6,131 bases of DNA, taken from NCBI GenBank assembly GCA_036567205.1, contig DATCVA010000157.1, positions 1 to 6,131 on the forward strand, given 5' to 3'. Within the stretch, counting starts at the first letter, position 1. Each line of letters opens with the position of its first letter. The notes under the pieces were generated by a model, which searched no databases, had not been told where the DNA came from, and saw only the letters and a list, made by a program, of their open reading frames with translations. Source of the DNA: DATCVA01 sp036567205 (GTDB lineage: Bacteria > Pseudomonadota > Gammaproteobacteria > Burkholderiales > Burkholderiaceae_B). Shown in pieces: positions 1-5,844 of the stretch. A program made the position numbers and the translations under genes.

Positions 1-249
1 GCACCGGAAGTGCCGCATATCGAGGTTATTTTCCAGCCATCTCCCAGTCCTTTGAACCCCTTGGGCGTCAAAGGGATCGGGGAATGCGCCACGCTGGCCG
101 TTGCCCCTGTGCTGATCAGCGCCATCGAACATGCGCTGGCCGAGTACAAAGTGCGAATCACCGAATTTCCATTGACACCGGTACGCCTGCTCGAACTCAT
201 CGACTCGGCGGCCGAAGCAAGCAATCACCCACAAGTTACCAAGGAATAA
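1..249 (+). CDS. Molybdenum hydroxylase large subunit (CoxL/xanthine dehydrogenase family), C-terminal end, partial
   Basis: The gene enters from the left edge already open in frame 1 and ends with TAA at 247-249, leaving about 82 residues. The stretch NPLGVKGIGE followed by a hydrophobic helix and then RITEFPLTPVRLLELI is the standard end of the molybdopterin-binding subunit of CO dehydrogenase, xanthine dehydrogenase and aldehyde oxidase type enzymes. The Glu of KGIGE (codon 82-84) aligns with the catalytic base of this family. These enzymes hydroxylate a substrate with water at a Mo-MCD centre and pass electrons to FeS and FAD subunits. The signature active-site loop that separates true CO dehydrogenase from other hydroxylases lies outside the window, so the substrate cannot be named. 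The coxG-like gene follows after 4 bases, which implies one transcript. Confidence 0.9.
   Translation, partial: APEVPHIEVIFQPSPSPLNPLGVKGIGECATLAVAPVLISAIEHALAEYKVRITEFPLTPVRLLELIDSAAEASNHPQVTKE
241..246 (+). promoter_or_regulatory. Ribosome binding site of the coxG-like gene
   Basis: AAGGAA lies 7 bases before the ATG at 254 and includes the last Lys-Glu codons of the upstream large subunit. This fixes the start and suggests translational coupling of the two genes. Confidence 0.6.
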
Positions 250-253
250 ACTC

Positions 254-1051
254 ATGGAGTTCACCAACAAGTTTCACGTGCCATTACCGTTGGATGAGGC
301 CTGGACACTGATGCTGGATGTTCCCCGCATCCTGCCCTGCCTACCCGGCGCCAAGCTGACCGAAGTCCTTGGTAACGATAAATACAAAGGCTCTGTGTCA
401 GTACGGCTTGGACCGATCAAACTTGCCTTCGACGGCCAGGCTGAAATGGTACGTAAAGATGAAGCCACCCATACAGCGTGGCTGGAAGGTTCAGGGTTGG
501 ATCCGAAAGGACGCGGCTCGGCCAAATCTGAATTCAGCTTTGCACTGACGCCGGCAGCAGATGGCGGCACCGACGTTACCGTAACCACGGATTTAGTCTT
601 ATCGGGATCTGTCGCCCAATACGGCCGTGGAAGTGGAATGATTGCAGAAGTCGCATCACAAATCCTTGGGCAGTTCGAGCGCAACCTGGCCCATTCCCTG
701 CAGGGCGGCCCATCGACAGCGGAGCTTCCGGAAATGCCAGCAGGTGCAATGTCCTCAGCTGGGTCCATAGCGCCTAATAGATCAACCCAGGCGATGCAAG
801 GGATGGGTAGCCAGCAAATTGGAGTCACATCCCCCGAGGCGCTGGCTGTCATGCATCAGGCGCAGGCAGTTTTGGCACAGGCTCAATCAGTCCTGACAAT
901 GGCCCAGACAGCATTGCTGCAGTCCAGGCAACGCTCGTCAGGTTCAGCCAGCGCGCCAGGCGGCGAACTGAACATGCTTAGCATCGGGTTGAAAGCGGTG
1001 TGGGCAAGCCTTAAGGGCAGCATTGCAGGTCTGTTCGGACGCCGCTCGTGA
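254..1051 (+). CDS. coxG: CoxG-like SRPBCC-domain protein (carbon monoxide dehydrogenase subunit G family)
   Basis: A 265-residue protein. Residues 1-150 form a CoxG/SRPBCC lipid-binding-type fold: MEFTNKFHV start, PLDEAWTLMLDVPRILPCLPGA, then alternating strands ending in VTVTTDLVLSGSVAQYGRG and a long C-terminal helix. Residues 151-198 are a Pro/Ser/Gly/Met-rich linker. Residues 200-225 are Ala/Gln-rich and probably helical (HQAQAVLAQAQSVLTMAQTA). The last 27 residues are hydrophobic to amphipathic and end in GRRS, which suggests membrane attachment. In characterised CO oxidisers CoxG attaches the dehydrogenase to the membrane and is linked to electron transfer to quinone; a similar role is inferred here for the adjacent molybdenum hydroxylase. 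The ATG at 254 is preceded by AAGGAA (241-246), which overlaps the end of the upstream gene. The symbol reflects family membership only; CO as substrate is not shown. Confidence 0.88.
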   Translation: MEFTNKFHVPLPLDEAWTLMLDVPRILPCLPGAKLTEVLGNDKYKGSVSVRLGPIKLAFDGQAEMVRKDEATHTAWLEGSGLDPKGRGSAKSEFSFALTPAADGGTDVTVTTDLVLSGSVAQYGRGSGMIAEVASQILGQFERNLAHSLQGGPSTAELPEMPAGAMSSAGSIAPNRSTQAMQGMGSQQIGVTSPEALAVMHQAQAVLAQAQSVLTMAQTALLQSRQRSSGSASAPGGELNMLSIGLKAVWASLKGSIAGLFGRRS

Positions 1052-1116
1052 TCATGATCCGGAAGACTCTGCTTGCAACCGCACAGCTACTGCGCTGAAC
1101 AAGCAAACTGCACATC

Positions 1117-1144
1117 AAAAAGCCAGGTGCCGTCCTGGCTTTTT
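1117..1144. terminator. Bidirectional intrinsic terminator between coxG-like and nucleotidyltransferase genes
   Basis: AAAAAGCCAGG (1117-1127) pairs perfectly with CCTGGCTTTTT (1134-1144) around a 6-base TGCCGT loop. Read on + it is a GC-rich stem followed by a T tract; read on - the complement of the A tract gives a T tract as well. It sits in the 140-base gap between two convergent genes, 65 bases past the coxG-like stop and 47 bases past the stop at 1192, so it can end both transcripts. The rest of the gap shows no gene. Confidence 0.85.
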
Positions 1145-1191
1145 GACTTTATAGACTGTTCTGCGGCAGAGCATTATAAAAAATACAACGA

Positions 1192-1809
1192 TTACGAAAC
1201 AGGTATCAAATCCTCTGGATAATCGATATCTTGCAGGCATCCCGGATCGACAGTGCCAATACGTTTGACTTGATCTGCATGCGCCAGAAATACCGCTGCT
1301 CCGCCCTGGCTATCCTTTAATTCCAGAACCGCGTTTTCAAATTTTCCGGATATTCCTGCAGGATGCCCGCCCTTGCCGTCAAAGTAAGGCCTGGCCAACG
1401 CAGCCCCTTCCAATATTTGCTGATACACAGCCATAGCGGTCGAGTGCAGGATATAAGGCATATCACCCAGCATCACCAGCCACCCCGCCCGCGGCCTGGC
1501 AGCCTGTACTCCACATTTAAGACTGGCGCCCATCCCGGCCGCAGCGTTCGAGCAAGATACGATTCGTATATTCAGCCCGGCTAAAGCCGCAGCTATCTCG
1601 TGTTCACGTTCACCGCAAACCACCCATACGTCATCCGTAATGCGCAGGGCAGACTCGGCGACGGCTCTGATCACCGTGCGCCCGTCTGCAAGATTTTGCA
1701 GCAGCTTGAACCGTCTGCCTGTCGGGTCGAAGCGGCTACCGGTACCCGCGGCAAGGATAAGCACCGCTACAGCGGATGAACAAGAAGCCGTATTTTCCGA
1801 TGACATCAA
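1192..1809 (-). CDS. MobA/MocA-like nucleotidyltransferase (molybdenum cofactor cytidylyl- or guanylyltransferase family)
   Basis: A 205-residue NTP transferase with an N-terminal Rossmann-like fold. The nucleotide-binding loop LAAGTGSRF is at residues 19-27 and is followed by K35 in GRRFKLL. GMGASLKCG (92-100), LGDMP (114-118, metal-binding Asp), RPYFDGKGGHPAG (140-152) and a C-terminal DIDYPEDL complete the family pattern. MocA adds CMP and MobA adds GMP to molybdopterin. Neighbouring a molybdenum hydroxylase, which uses the cytosine dinucleotide form, MocA-type activity is the better guess, but this is inference. The loop is longer than the classical LAAGxSxRMGxxK motif. Two starts are possible: TTG at 1809 or ATG at 1806. 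AAGGAG at 1818-1823 stands 8 bases from TTG and 11 from ATG. The gene converges on the coxG-like gene. Confidence 0.85.
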   Translation of the reverse strand: MMSSENTASCSSAVAVLILAAGTGSRFDPTGRRFKLLQNLADGRTVIRAVAESALRITDDVWVVCGEREHEIAAALAGLNIRIVSCSNAAAGMGASLKCGVQAARPRAGWLVMLGDMPYILHSTAMAVYQQILEGAALARPYFDGKGGHPAGISGKFENAVLELKDSQGGAAVFLAHADQVKRIGTVDPGCLQDIDYPEDLIPVS

Positions 1810-1817
1810 ACAAGGTA

Positions 1818-1823
1818 CTCCTT
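1818..1823 (-). promoter_or_regulatory. Ribosome binding site of the MobA/MocA-like gene
   Basis: On the minus strand the bases read AAGGAG, a strong Shine-Dalgarno sequence. The spacing of 8 bases favours the TTG at 1809, while the adjacent ATG at 1806 is 11 bases away. The two differ by one residue only. Confidence 0.7.
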
Positions 1824-1919
1824 ATTCCATTTCCATTTCAGGCTACCCAGCTTCCATCGCGGCAATATTTCCCGCTATAGTTCTAAGATCGAAAAAGTCG
1901 AACCAAAAGCAGTCCAAAT

Positions 1920-3365
1920 TTACATCATGACGCTGATGGCCCGCTGCATAAACTCTACCATCGACATGGCTTTTCCATTGACCACCACGCTATTGCTTTC
2001 ATACTTGATTGCCGTGCTTGCCTTGTCGTCTTCCATGTTGACCAGGCCTGCTCTGCCCAACCGGCCTGCATACTGATCAAAGACAAATGCTGCAACCGTC
2101 GCGGTTTGCGGATCGACTGCGCCACCGCCCTGTAGTTGACTGAAGGCTTTGACGAACATGGGCTTGGATATGGAAACATCGAGTGTTAACAGCTTGATGA
2201 TTTGCGGCAAGAGCAAGTCAAACTGGGTGCCGCTGCCTGCTGCCTTGGCGGCTTCGCCGCTTAAATTGACGGTCAGTGCCAAAGAACTTTCGCCCTGGTC
2301 GTTTTTCCAAATGAAGGGGTCAATGGAAAAAATAGGATCAGTAGCCAGTACCGCGAGCAGTTTCTCGCGCAATAAAGCGGCTTCCTCGTCGGTAAGCTCT
2401 ATGTTTTCGTCGGATTGAGGACGAGCCGCATTGATTCGGTCGTACTCCTGCGCCAGCGCAGTCAGCGCGTTCACATCAAAATCGGCCCCTTTTGCACCTA
2501 CCGACAAACTGCCCAATTCAGATTGGCCCACTTTAAGCCGGCCAAAATCGTAGCGCAAACTGCCTTCAAGCAAATTCCCTTTTTGAAGGCTGTTTAAATT
2601 GGCCGCGATTTGCTCGGCCTGCAACGGATCGGCATCCGCCGACATAACAACCATGCTGTCGGCGCTGGCCGAGCTTTGCAATTGAACATTGGCATCGGCG
2701 GATGTGGTGGTTTTACTGTTGAGCTTGATTCCCTTGATTTGCATGTCTTCGCCGTTGCGCGCCGACACATAAGCTATAGACTCGAACTGCCCGGCTACGG
2801 TGCTGTCCTTGAAATCCTTTGAAAACGTTACGTCGACGACACCGCCGCTAAAGGTAACGCTGTCGCCATCCTCGGCAATAGCCAGCGGCTTAAATTCCCA
2901 TTCCGAACGTCCCGATCCCGAAAAGCCTACATGCGTAGTGGCGACAATAGGCGTTTCGCCATTCAAGCTATCAAACCACTTTTGCGTGACTGCCGATGGG
3001 ATCAGCTGTGCCCGGCTAAAAGCAAGTTGCGGAGAAAAATCGCCATTTTTCAAAGCGGCTGCCGGAAACGGGCCGTGCTGAAGGTGATCGCTAAAAATAT
3101 ACTCGCCAGGCTGCCCGCTTGAGTCTGTCAGCTGCAGCGTGTAAATAACATCGGACGAAAAAACATGGCGCTTGTAGTCGCTGATGGCAAGCTTCAGGCC
3201 GCTGCCCGCCAGGTTGGGGCCCAGCACGCTGACAAAACGCTGATTGGCTTGCGCCACCACACGCTCTAAGGTCGTTTGCGCTTGTTTGCCCACGTACCAG
3301 GAAGCGCCGGCATAGGCCACTCCGATAACGACGACGGCACCCAGAATACCTATACTTTTTTTCAT
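1920..3365 (-). CDS. DUF945/YdgA family membrane-anchored periplasmic protein
   Basis: A 481-residue protein of unknown molecular function, close in length to E. coli YdgA (about 500). MKKSIGILGAVVVIGVAYAG at the N-terminus is a signal anchor or signal peptide without a lipobox, followed by SWYVGKQAQTTLERVVAQAN, which is typical of this family. The remainder has no further membrane segment and many short alternating hydrophobic strands, with the recurring pattern of DUF945 proteins: an early S-x-Y-x-R/K-x-x-F segment (SDYKRHVFSS), SDHLQHGPFP near residue 93, and a C-terminal VVNGKAMSMVEFMQ. It should face the periplasm. ATG at 3365 is preceded by AGGGG (3372-3376) with 6 bases spacing. It lies between ispH and the MobA/MocA-like gene, all on the minus strand, with gaps of 122 and 110 bases, so it is probably a separate transcription unit. 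Confidence 0.82.
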   Translation of the reverse strand: MKKSIGILGAVVVIGVAYAGASWYVGKQAQTTLERVVAQANQRFVSVLGPNLAGSGLKLAISDYKRHVFSSDVIYTLQLTDSSGQPGEYIFSDHLQHGPFPAAALKNGDFSPQLAFSRAQLIPSAVTQKWFDSLNGETPIVATTHVGFSGSGRSEWEFKPLAIAEDGDSVTFSGGVVDVTFSKDFKDSTVAGQFESIAYVSARNGEDMQIKGIKLNSKTTTSADANVQLQSSASADSMVVMSADADPLQAEQIAANLNSLQKGNLLEGSLRYDFGRLKVGQSELGSLSVGAKGADFDVNALTALAQEYDRINAARPQSDENIELTDEEAALLREKLLAVLATDPIFSIDPFIWKNDQGESSLALTVNLSGEAAKAAGSGTQFDLLLPQIIKLLTLDVSISKPMFVKAFSQLQGGGAVDPQTATVAAFVFDQYAGRLGRAGLVNMEDDKASTAIKYESNSVVVNGKAMSMVEFMQRAISVMM

Positions 3366-3411
3366 CCAAAGCCCCTAAACTCATCGGCATTTCAGCCGCA
3401 AAATTACTGCT

Positions 3412-3439
3412 GTTTTATTTACGTCGGCCATGGAAACAA
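3412..3439 (-). promoter_or_regulatory. Possible sigma-70-like promoter for the DUF945 gene
   Basis: On the minus strand TTGTTT (3434-3439) and TAAAAC (3412-3417) are separated by 16 bases, about 47 bases upstream of the ATG. Both boxes match the consensus only in part, so this is a candidate, not a firm call. Confidence 0.25.
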
Positions 3440-3487
3440 CCAATGACGCCCATCCGCAATGCGGGCCTGACGTCCCGACAGCTAATG

Positions 3488-4450
3488 CTATAGCTTGCGC
3501 GACAGCTCTTTTGGCAATGGAAACGCAACATTCTCTTCAGCGCCCGGCAGGGTGCGTACGGACACCGCGCCCAGCTCTTTAAGCCGGTCAATGACCTGAC
3601 TGACAAGCACCTCGGGGGCTGATGCACCGGCAGTCAAGCCCACCCGGACAACCCCGGCCAGCCACGCCGGATCGATCATATCGGGATCGTCAATAAGGTA
3701 AGCAGCAGCGCCTTTACGTTCGGCCACCTCTCTTAACCTGTTGGAGTTGGAACTATTAGGACTTCCCACCACAAGAACCAGATCGCAATCGGGCGCCATG
3801 ACTTTGACCGCATCCTGACGGTTTTGCGTGGCGTAGCAAATATCGCTTTTCTTGGGCTCGATAATGGACGGAAACCGGGTACGCAAGGCCTGGGCAACCG
3901 CCGCCGCGTCATCAACCGACAAGGTAGTCTGCGTGACAAAGGCCAGGTTGTCCGGGTTAAGCACTTGCAGTACATCCACGTCTTGCGGCGTTTCCACTAG
4001 ATACATGCCTTCAGAGGCTTGTCCCAAAGTGCCTTCGACTTCCGGATGCCCCTTATGGCCGATCATAATAATTTCACGCCCTGCAGCGCGCATTTTAGCG
4101 ACTTCAATATGGACTTTAGTCACCAGCGGACAAGTGGCATCGAATACCTTCAACCCCATCTGTTCTGCTTCCGCACGCACGCCCTTGGAAACCCCATGGG
4201 CTGAAAACACCACAATCGCCCCTGAAGGGGCCTCGTCGAGCTCGTCGATGAAAATGGCGCCCTTGGCTTTAAGATCCTGCACCACATAACGATTATGGAC
4301 AATTTCATGGCGTACATAAATAGGCGCGCCATGAAGCTCGAGGGCTCGTTCGACGATATCGATAGCACGGTCAACCCCGGCACAAAACCCGCGCGGCTGC
4401 GCCAGAACCACTTCGACCTTGGTTTGCACTGGACTCTGCGTGTCAGACAT
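3488..4450 (-). CDS. ispH: 4-hydroxy-3-methylbut-2-enyl diphosphate reductase (IspH/LytB)
   Basis: A full-length, 320-residue IspH. It reduces HMBPP to IPP and DMAPP in the last step of the MEP pathway, using a [4Fe-4S] cluster in the cytoplasm. The three cluster cysteines are C23 (PRGFCAGV), C107 (DATCPLVTKVH) and C205 (DICYATQNRQ). The substrate-binding residues H52, H85 (SAHGVS), H135 and E137 (GHKGHPEVEGT), T175 (VTQTTLSVDD) and the SSNSNRL loop are all present. Length is close to the E. coli enzyme (316). The ATG at 4450 shares its first base with the stop of fkpB (TAATG), so translation is probably coupled to that gene. The 122 bases after the stop contain only weak hairpins (for example CCGCAATGCGG) and no clear intrinsic terminator. 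Confidence 0.98.
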   Translation of the reverse strand: MSDTQSPVQTKVEVVLAQPRGFCAGVDRAIDIVERALELHGAPIYVRHEIVHNRYVVQDLKAKGAIFIDELDEAPSGAIVVFSAHGVSKGVRAEAEQMGLKVFDATCPLVTKVHIEVAKMRAAGREIIMIGHKGHPEVEGTLGQASEGMYLVETPQDVDVLQVLNPDNLAFVTQTTLSVDDAAAVAQALRTRFPSIIEPKKSDICYATQNRQDAVKVMAPDCDLVLVVGSPNSSNSNRLREVAERKGAAAYLIDDPDMIDPAWLAGVVRVGLTAGASAPEVLVSQVIDRLKELGAVSVRTLPGAEENVAFPLPKELSRKL

Positions 4451-4926
4451 TACAACACCCCCAATAAAGACACCGCTATACGTACATCGGTTCCGGCCAG
4501 CGGATGATTGAAATCGAATAGGGCCCAGGTATCGCCAAGTTCTTTGAACACCCCTGAATAGCGTCCTCCGTTAGGAGCGGAAAACTCAACAATATCACCG
4601 GGCTGGTACATAGTGCCAGGTTCGGAGTTCGCTTCAAGCATGGCCAGCGTGACGCGTTGCAGCAGGTCTGGATTGCGATCGCCATACGCCTGCGCGGCGG
4701 GAAGCTCAAAACTGAACTGCGCCCCTTCTTCGCGTCCGACCAGCGCCTCTTCCATGCCGGGAGCCCACTGGCCGCTGCCCATTTGCAAAGTAGCCGGACG
4801 GCCATCAAAAGTGTTGGCAAATACCGAACCGGCGGCTGGCCCCGAGACCAGTTCTATGCGGTAATGCAGGGTTAAATAAGAGTCGGGGCGGACAAAAGCT
4901 TTCACTGAGTCGGAAGTAGAGGTCAA
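4450..4926 (-). CDS. fkpB: FKBP-type peptidyl-prolyl cis-trans isomerase, SlpA/FkpB type
   Basis: A 158-residue cytoplasmic prolyl isomerase and chaperone of the SlpA subgroup, without a signal peptide. The FKBP core opens with DSYLTLHYRIEL, continues with PGMEEALVG (56-64) and ends the first half with AAQAYGDRNPDL (77-88). An inserted-in-flap chaperone domain occupies roughly residues 83-130. FDFNHPLAGTDVRIAV (137-152) is the hallmark end of the family. In E. coli fkpB also directly precedes ispH; the same order here supports both calls. The start is a TTG at 4926: an in-frame TGA stands at 4933-4935 just upstream, there is no ATG before the domain, and GGTGA (4933-4937) lies 6 bases ahead. 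Confidence 0.95.
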   Translation of the reverse strand: MTSTSDSVKAFVRPDSYLTLHYRIELVSGPAAGSVFANTFDGRPATLQMGSGQWAPGMEEALVGREEGAQFSFELPAAQAYGDRNPDLLQRVTLAMLEANSEPGTMYQPGDIVEFSAPNGGRYSGVFKELGDTWALFDFNHPLAGTDVRIAVSLLGVL

Positions 4927-4932
4927 AATCTG

Positions 4933-4937
4933 TCACC
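4933..4937 (-). promoter_or_regulatory. Ribosome binding site that supports the TTG start of fkpB
   Basis: On the minus strand GGTGA, complementary to the anti-Shine-Dalgarno end of 16S rRNA, precedes the TTG at 4926 by 6 bases. No ATG or GTG in frame upstream is possible because of the TGA at 4933-4935. Confidence 0.5.
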
Positions 4938-4961
4938 GTAGAGGATCGTTACTGTTCCCCT

Positions 4962-4990
4962 ATTTTAGAGCCTCTTATGACTCTTCACAC
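4962..4990 (-). promoter_or_regulatory. Probable promoter of the fkpB-ispH operon
   Basis: On the minus strand TAAAAT (4962-4967) is a good -10 box. At 17 bases upstream stands GTGTGA (4985-4990), a poor -35 box. A start near 4955 would give a leader of about 30 bases. The weak -35 keeps the confidence moderate. Confidence 0.4.
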
Positions 4991-5131
4991 AGCCAGGCCA
5001 AATCATGGGCATCCACACCAGCGATTACTCGCGCACGAAGCCCATGTTTGGTCGAATTTCGTCGCTGCTTCTTTCGCTACCGATGCTGTTTAAAGCCGTT
5101 TGCAGAAGTATTGGCGGCTAACCGCTCTTAA
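4991..5131. other. Non-coding or degraded stretch between fkpB promoter and fccA remnant
   Basis: No recognisable gene. On + a 38-codon ORF runs from ATG 5005 to TAA 5119-5121 with a hydrophobic middle (ISSLLLSLPMLF), but it has no good ribosome binding site and no family resemblance. Another overlapping + frame ends PFAEVLAANRS at TAA 5129-5131. On - a 34-codon open stretch ends in DAHDLAWLCEES near 4976. Any of these may be the tail of a lost gene; none can be assigned. Confidence 0.35.
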
Positions 5132-5275
5132 GCCTTCAAGTCAGACACGCCACCGGTCAACACCACGATCATGAACCGCCTGATCAAGGGGTTCAGCGAC
5201 GACGAGATTACGGCGCTTGCCCGCCATTTTTCGCAGATAAAAACACTAACCCAATCTGGTAAAGAGGGCCTGTAA
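5132..5275 (+). pseudogene. Remnant of flavocytochrome c sulfide dehydrogenase cytochrome subunit (FccA/SoxE-like), C-terminal end
   Basis: After a stop at 5129-5131 the frame is open for 47 codons to TAA at 5273-5275. The translation AFKSDTPPVNTTIMNRLIKG, followed by FSDDEITALARHFSQIK, matches the last helix of c4-type dihaem cytochromes such as FccA: a (F/L)K-x-D-x-(R/P)P segment, a TxMNR motif carrying the probable haem Met ligand, then GFSDEEI and an aromatic-ending helix. Both CXXCH haem sites and the signal peptide are absent, so only about the last quarter of the gene remains. It has no start of its own; the first ATG is at 5171. It lies 2 bases before an FccB-type start, the usual fccA-fccB order, which supports the identification. 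Confidence 0.7.
5263..5268 (+). promoter_or_regulatory. Ribosome binding site of the FccB-SoxZ chimeric ORF
   Basis: AGAGGG lies 9 bases before the ATG at 5278, within the end of the fccA remnant. It is presumably the original fccB ribosome binding site. Confidence 0.5.
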
Positions 5276-5277
5276 AA

Positions 5278-5649
5278 ATGAAGAGTCCTGTGAATTCTTC
5301 CCGCCGGCAGTGGCTTGGCCACGTTGGTAAAATTACTGCCGCCAGCGTCGCACTGTTGTCTATACCGGCCTATGCCCGGCCCTCGGCAGGCAGCGTCGTG
5401 GTCATCGGAGGCGGTTTTGGCGGCGCGACCGCCTCCGGGGACACAACCCCGCCACAGCGCATCATCAAGACCTTCAAGGCGACACTGGGTGGCAGGCCTG
5501 TAATCCGGGCAAACTACTACCGTTCGCTTTCCATCAACCCCTACCTGCGATTTGATATGACGCCCCAACAGGGCGGCGATATGCTGTTCGAATGGATCGA
5601 AGACACAGGGCGCGTTGTCCAGCGCACGGAAACAGTTCGCCTGGGCTAA
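5278..5649 (+). pseudogene. In-frame chimera: FccB/SoxF Tat leader and FAD-binding strand joined to SoxZ C-terminal part
   Basis: An intact 123-codon ORF made from two unrelated genes. Residues 1-33 are a Tat signal peptide (RRQWLG at 9-14, hydrophobic core, AYA cleavage site). Residues 39-52 are SVVVIGGGFGGATA, the first strand and GxGxxG loop of the flavocytochrome c sulfide dehydrogenase flavoprotein, normally about 400 residues long. From residue 53 (about nucleotide 5434) the sequence becomes PPQRIIKTFKATLGGRPVI, then INPYLRF and LFEWIEDTGRVVQ. This is the usual C-terminal two thirds of SoxZ, the SoxY partner in thiosulfate oxidation. Flavin cofactor domains, all of SoxY and the SoxZ N-terminus are missing. 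A deletion between fccB and soxZ of one sulfur oxidation cluster explains this best. Whether any protein is made is unknown; loss of function is presumed. Confidence 0.7.
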
Positions 5650-5686
5650 AACCGGGGCAAGCCACCGTAACGCCATTGTCATCACG

Positions 5687-5802
5687 GGTGAAGTCTTGCA
5701 GCACGACACGCGCTGGCGTAAACGCAATTTCGCGATAGGGATTGACGTTTGGGTCCAGTCGGCAAGGGCTCGGATATCGTCGGTGGTGTAATCGCCCTTG
5801 GG
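5687..5802 (-). pseudogene. Frameshifted fragment of aconitate hydratase (AcnA type)
   Basis: On the minus strand, reading down from 5802, the frame gives PKGDYTTDDIRALADW. At about 5755 it must move by one base to continue as DPNVNPYREIAFTPARVVLQ, then DFT. Joined, this corresponds to an early segment of aconitase (roughly residues 55-90), where ARVxLQDFTGVP is strongly conserved and is preceded by a short DIxALAxW helix. After DFT the similarity stops (R in place of the expected G, then unrelated sequence). A TGA (5803-5805) closes the frame upstream. The shift at 5755 fits loss of one base. Only about 38 codons of a gene of some 890 remain, so it cannot encode an enzyme. Confidence 0.6.
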
Positions 5803-5844
5803 TCAGGCATGAACACCCGGCCCAATAACAACAACTTTCAGAGA

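Noticed and set aside
274..852. Long 192-codon ORF on the minus strand inside the coxG-like gene
   Set aside because: It lies wholly in antisense to a gene with clear family features, and its translation is Pro/Ser-rich without any recognisable domain.
1050..1059. Perfect 10-base palindrome GATCATGATC at the stop of the coxG-like gene
   Set aside because: Too short and partly coding; such palindromes are expected by chance, and no matching copy was seen in the window.
1874..1902. Possible promoter for the nucleotidyltransferase gene (TATAGC with TTCGAC 17 bases upstream, minus strand)
   Set aside because: The -35 box matches the consensus at only two positions, so the pair is not better than chance.
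3441..3480. Hairpins CCGCAATGCGG and CGGG...CCCG downstream of ispH
   Set aside because: Short stems without a following T tract on the minus strand; not acceptable as an intrinsic terminator.
5005..5121. Small + strand ORF of 38 codons with a hydrophobic middle
   Set aside because: No convincing ribosome binding site, no family, and it lies in a rearranged stretch, so chance is the simplest explanation.
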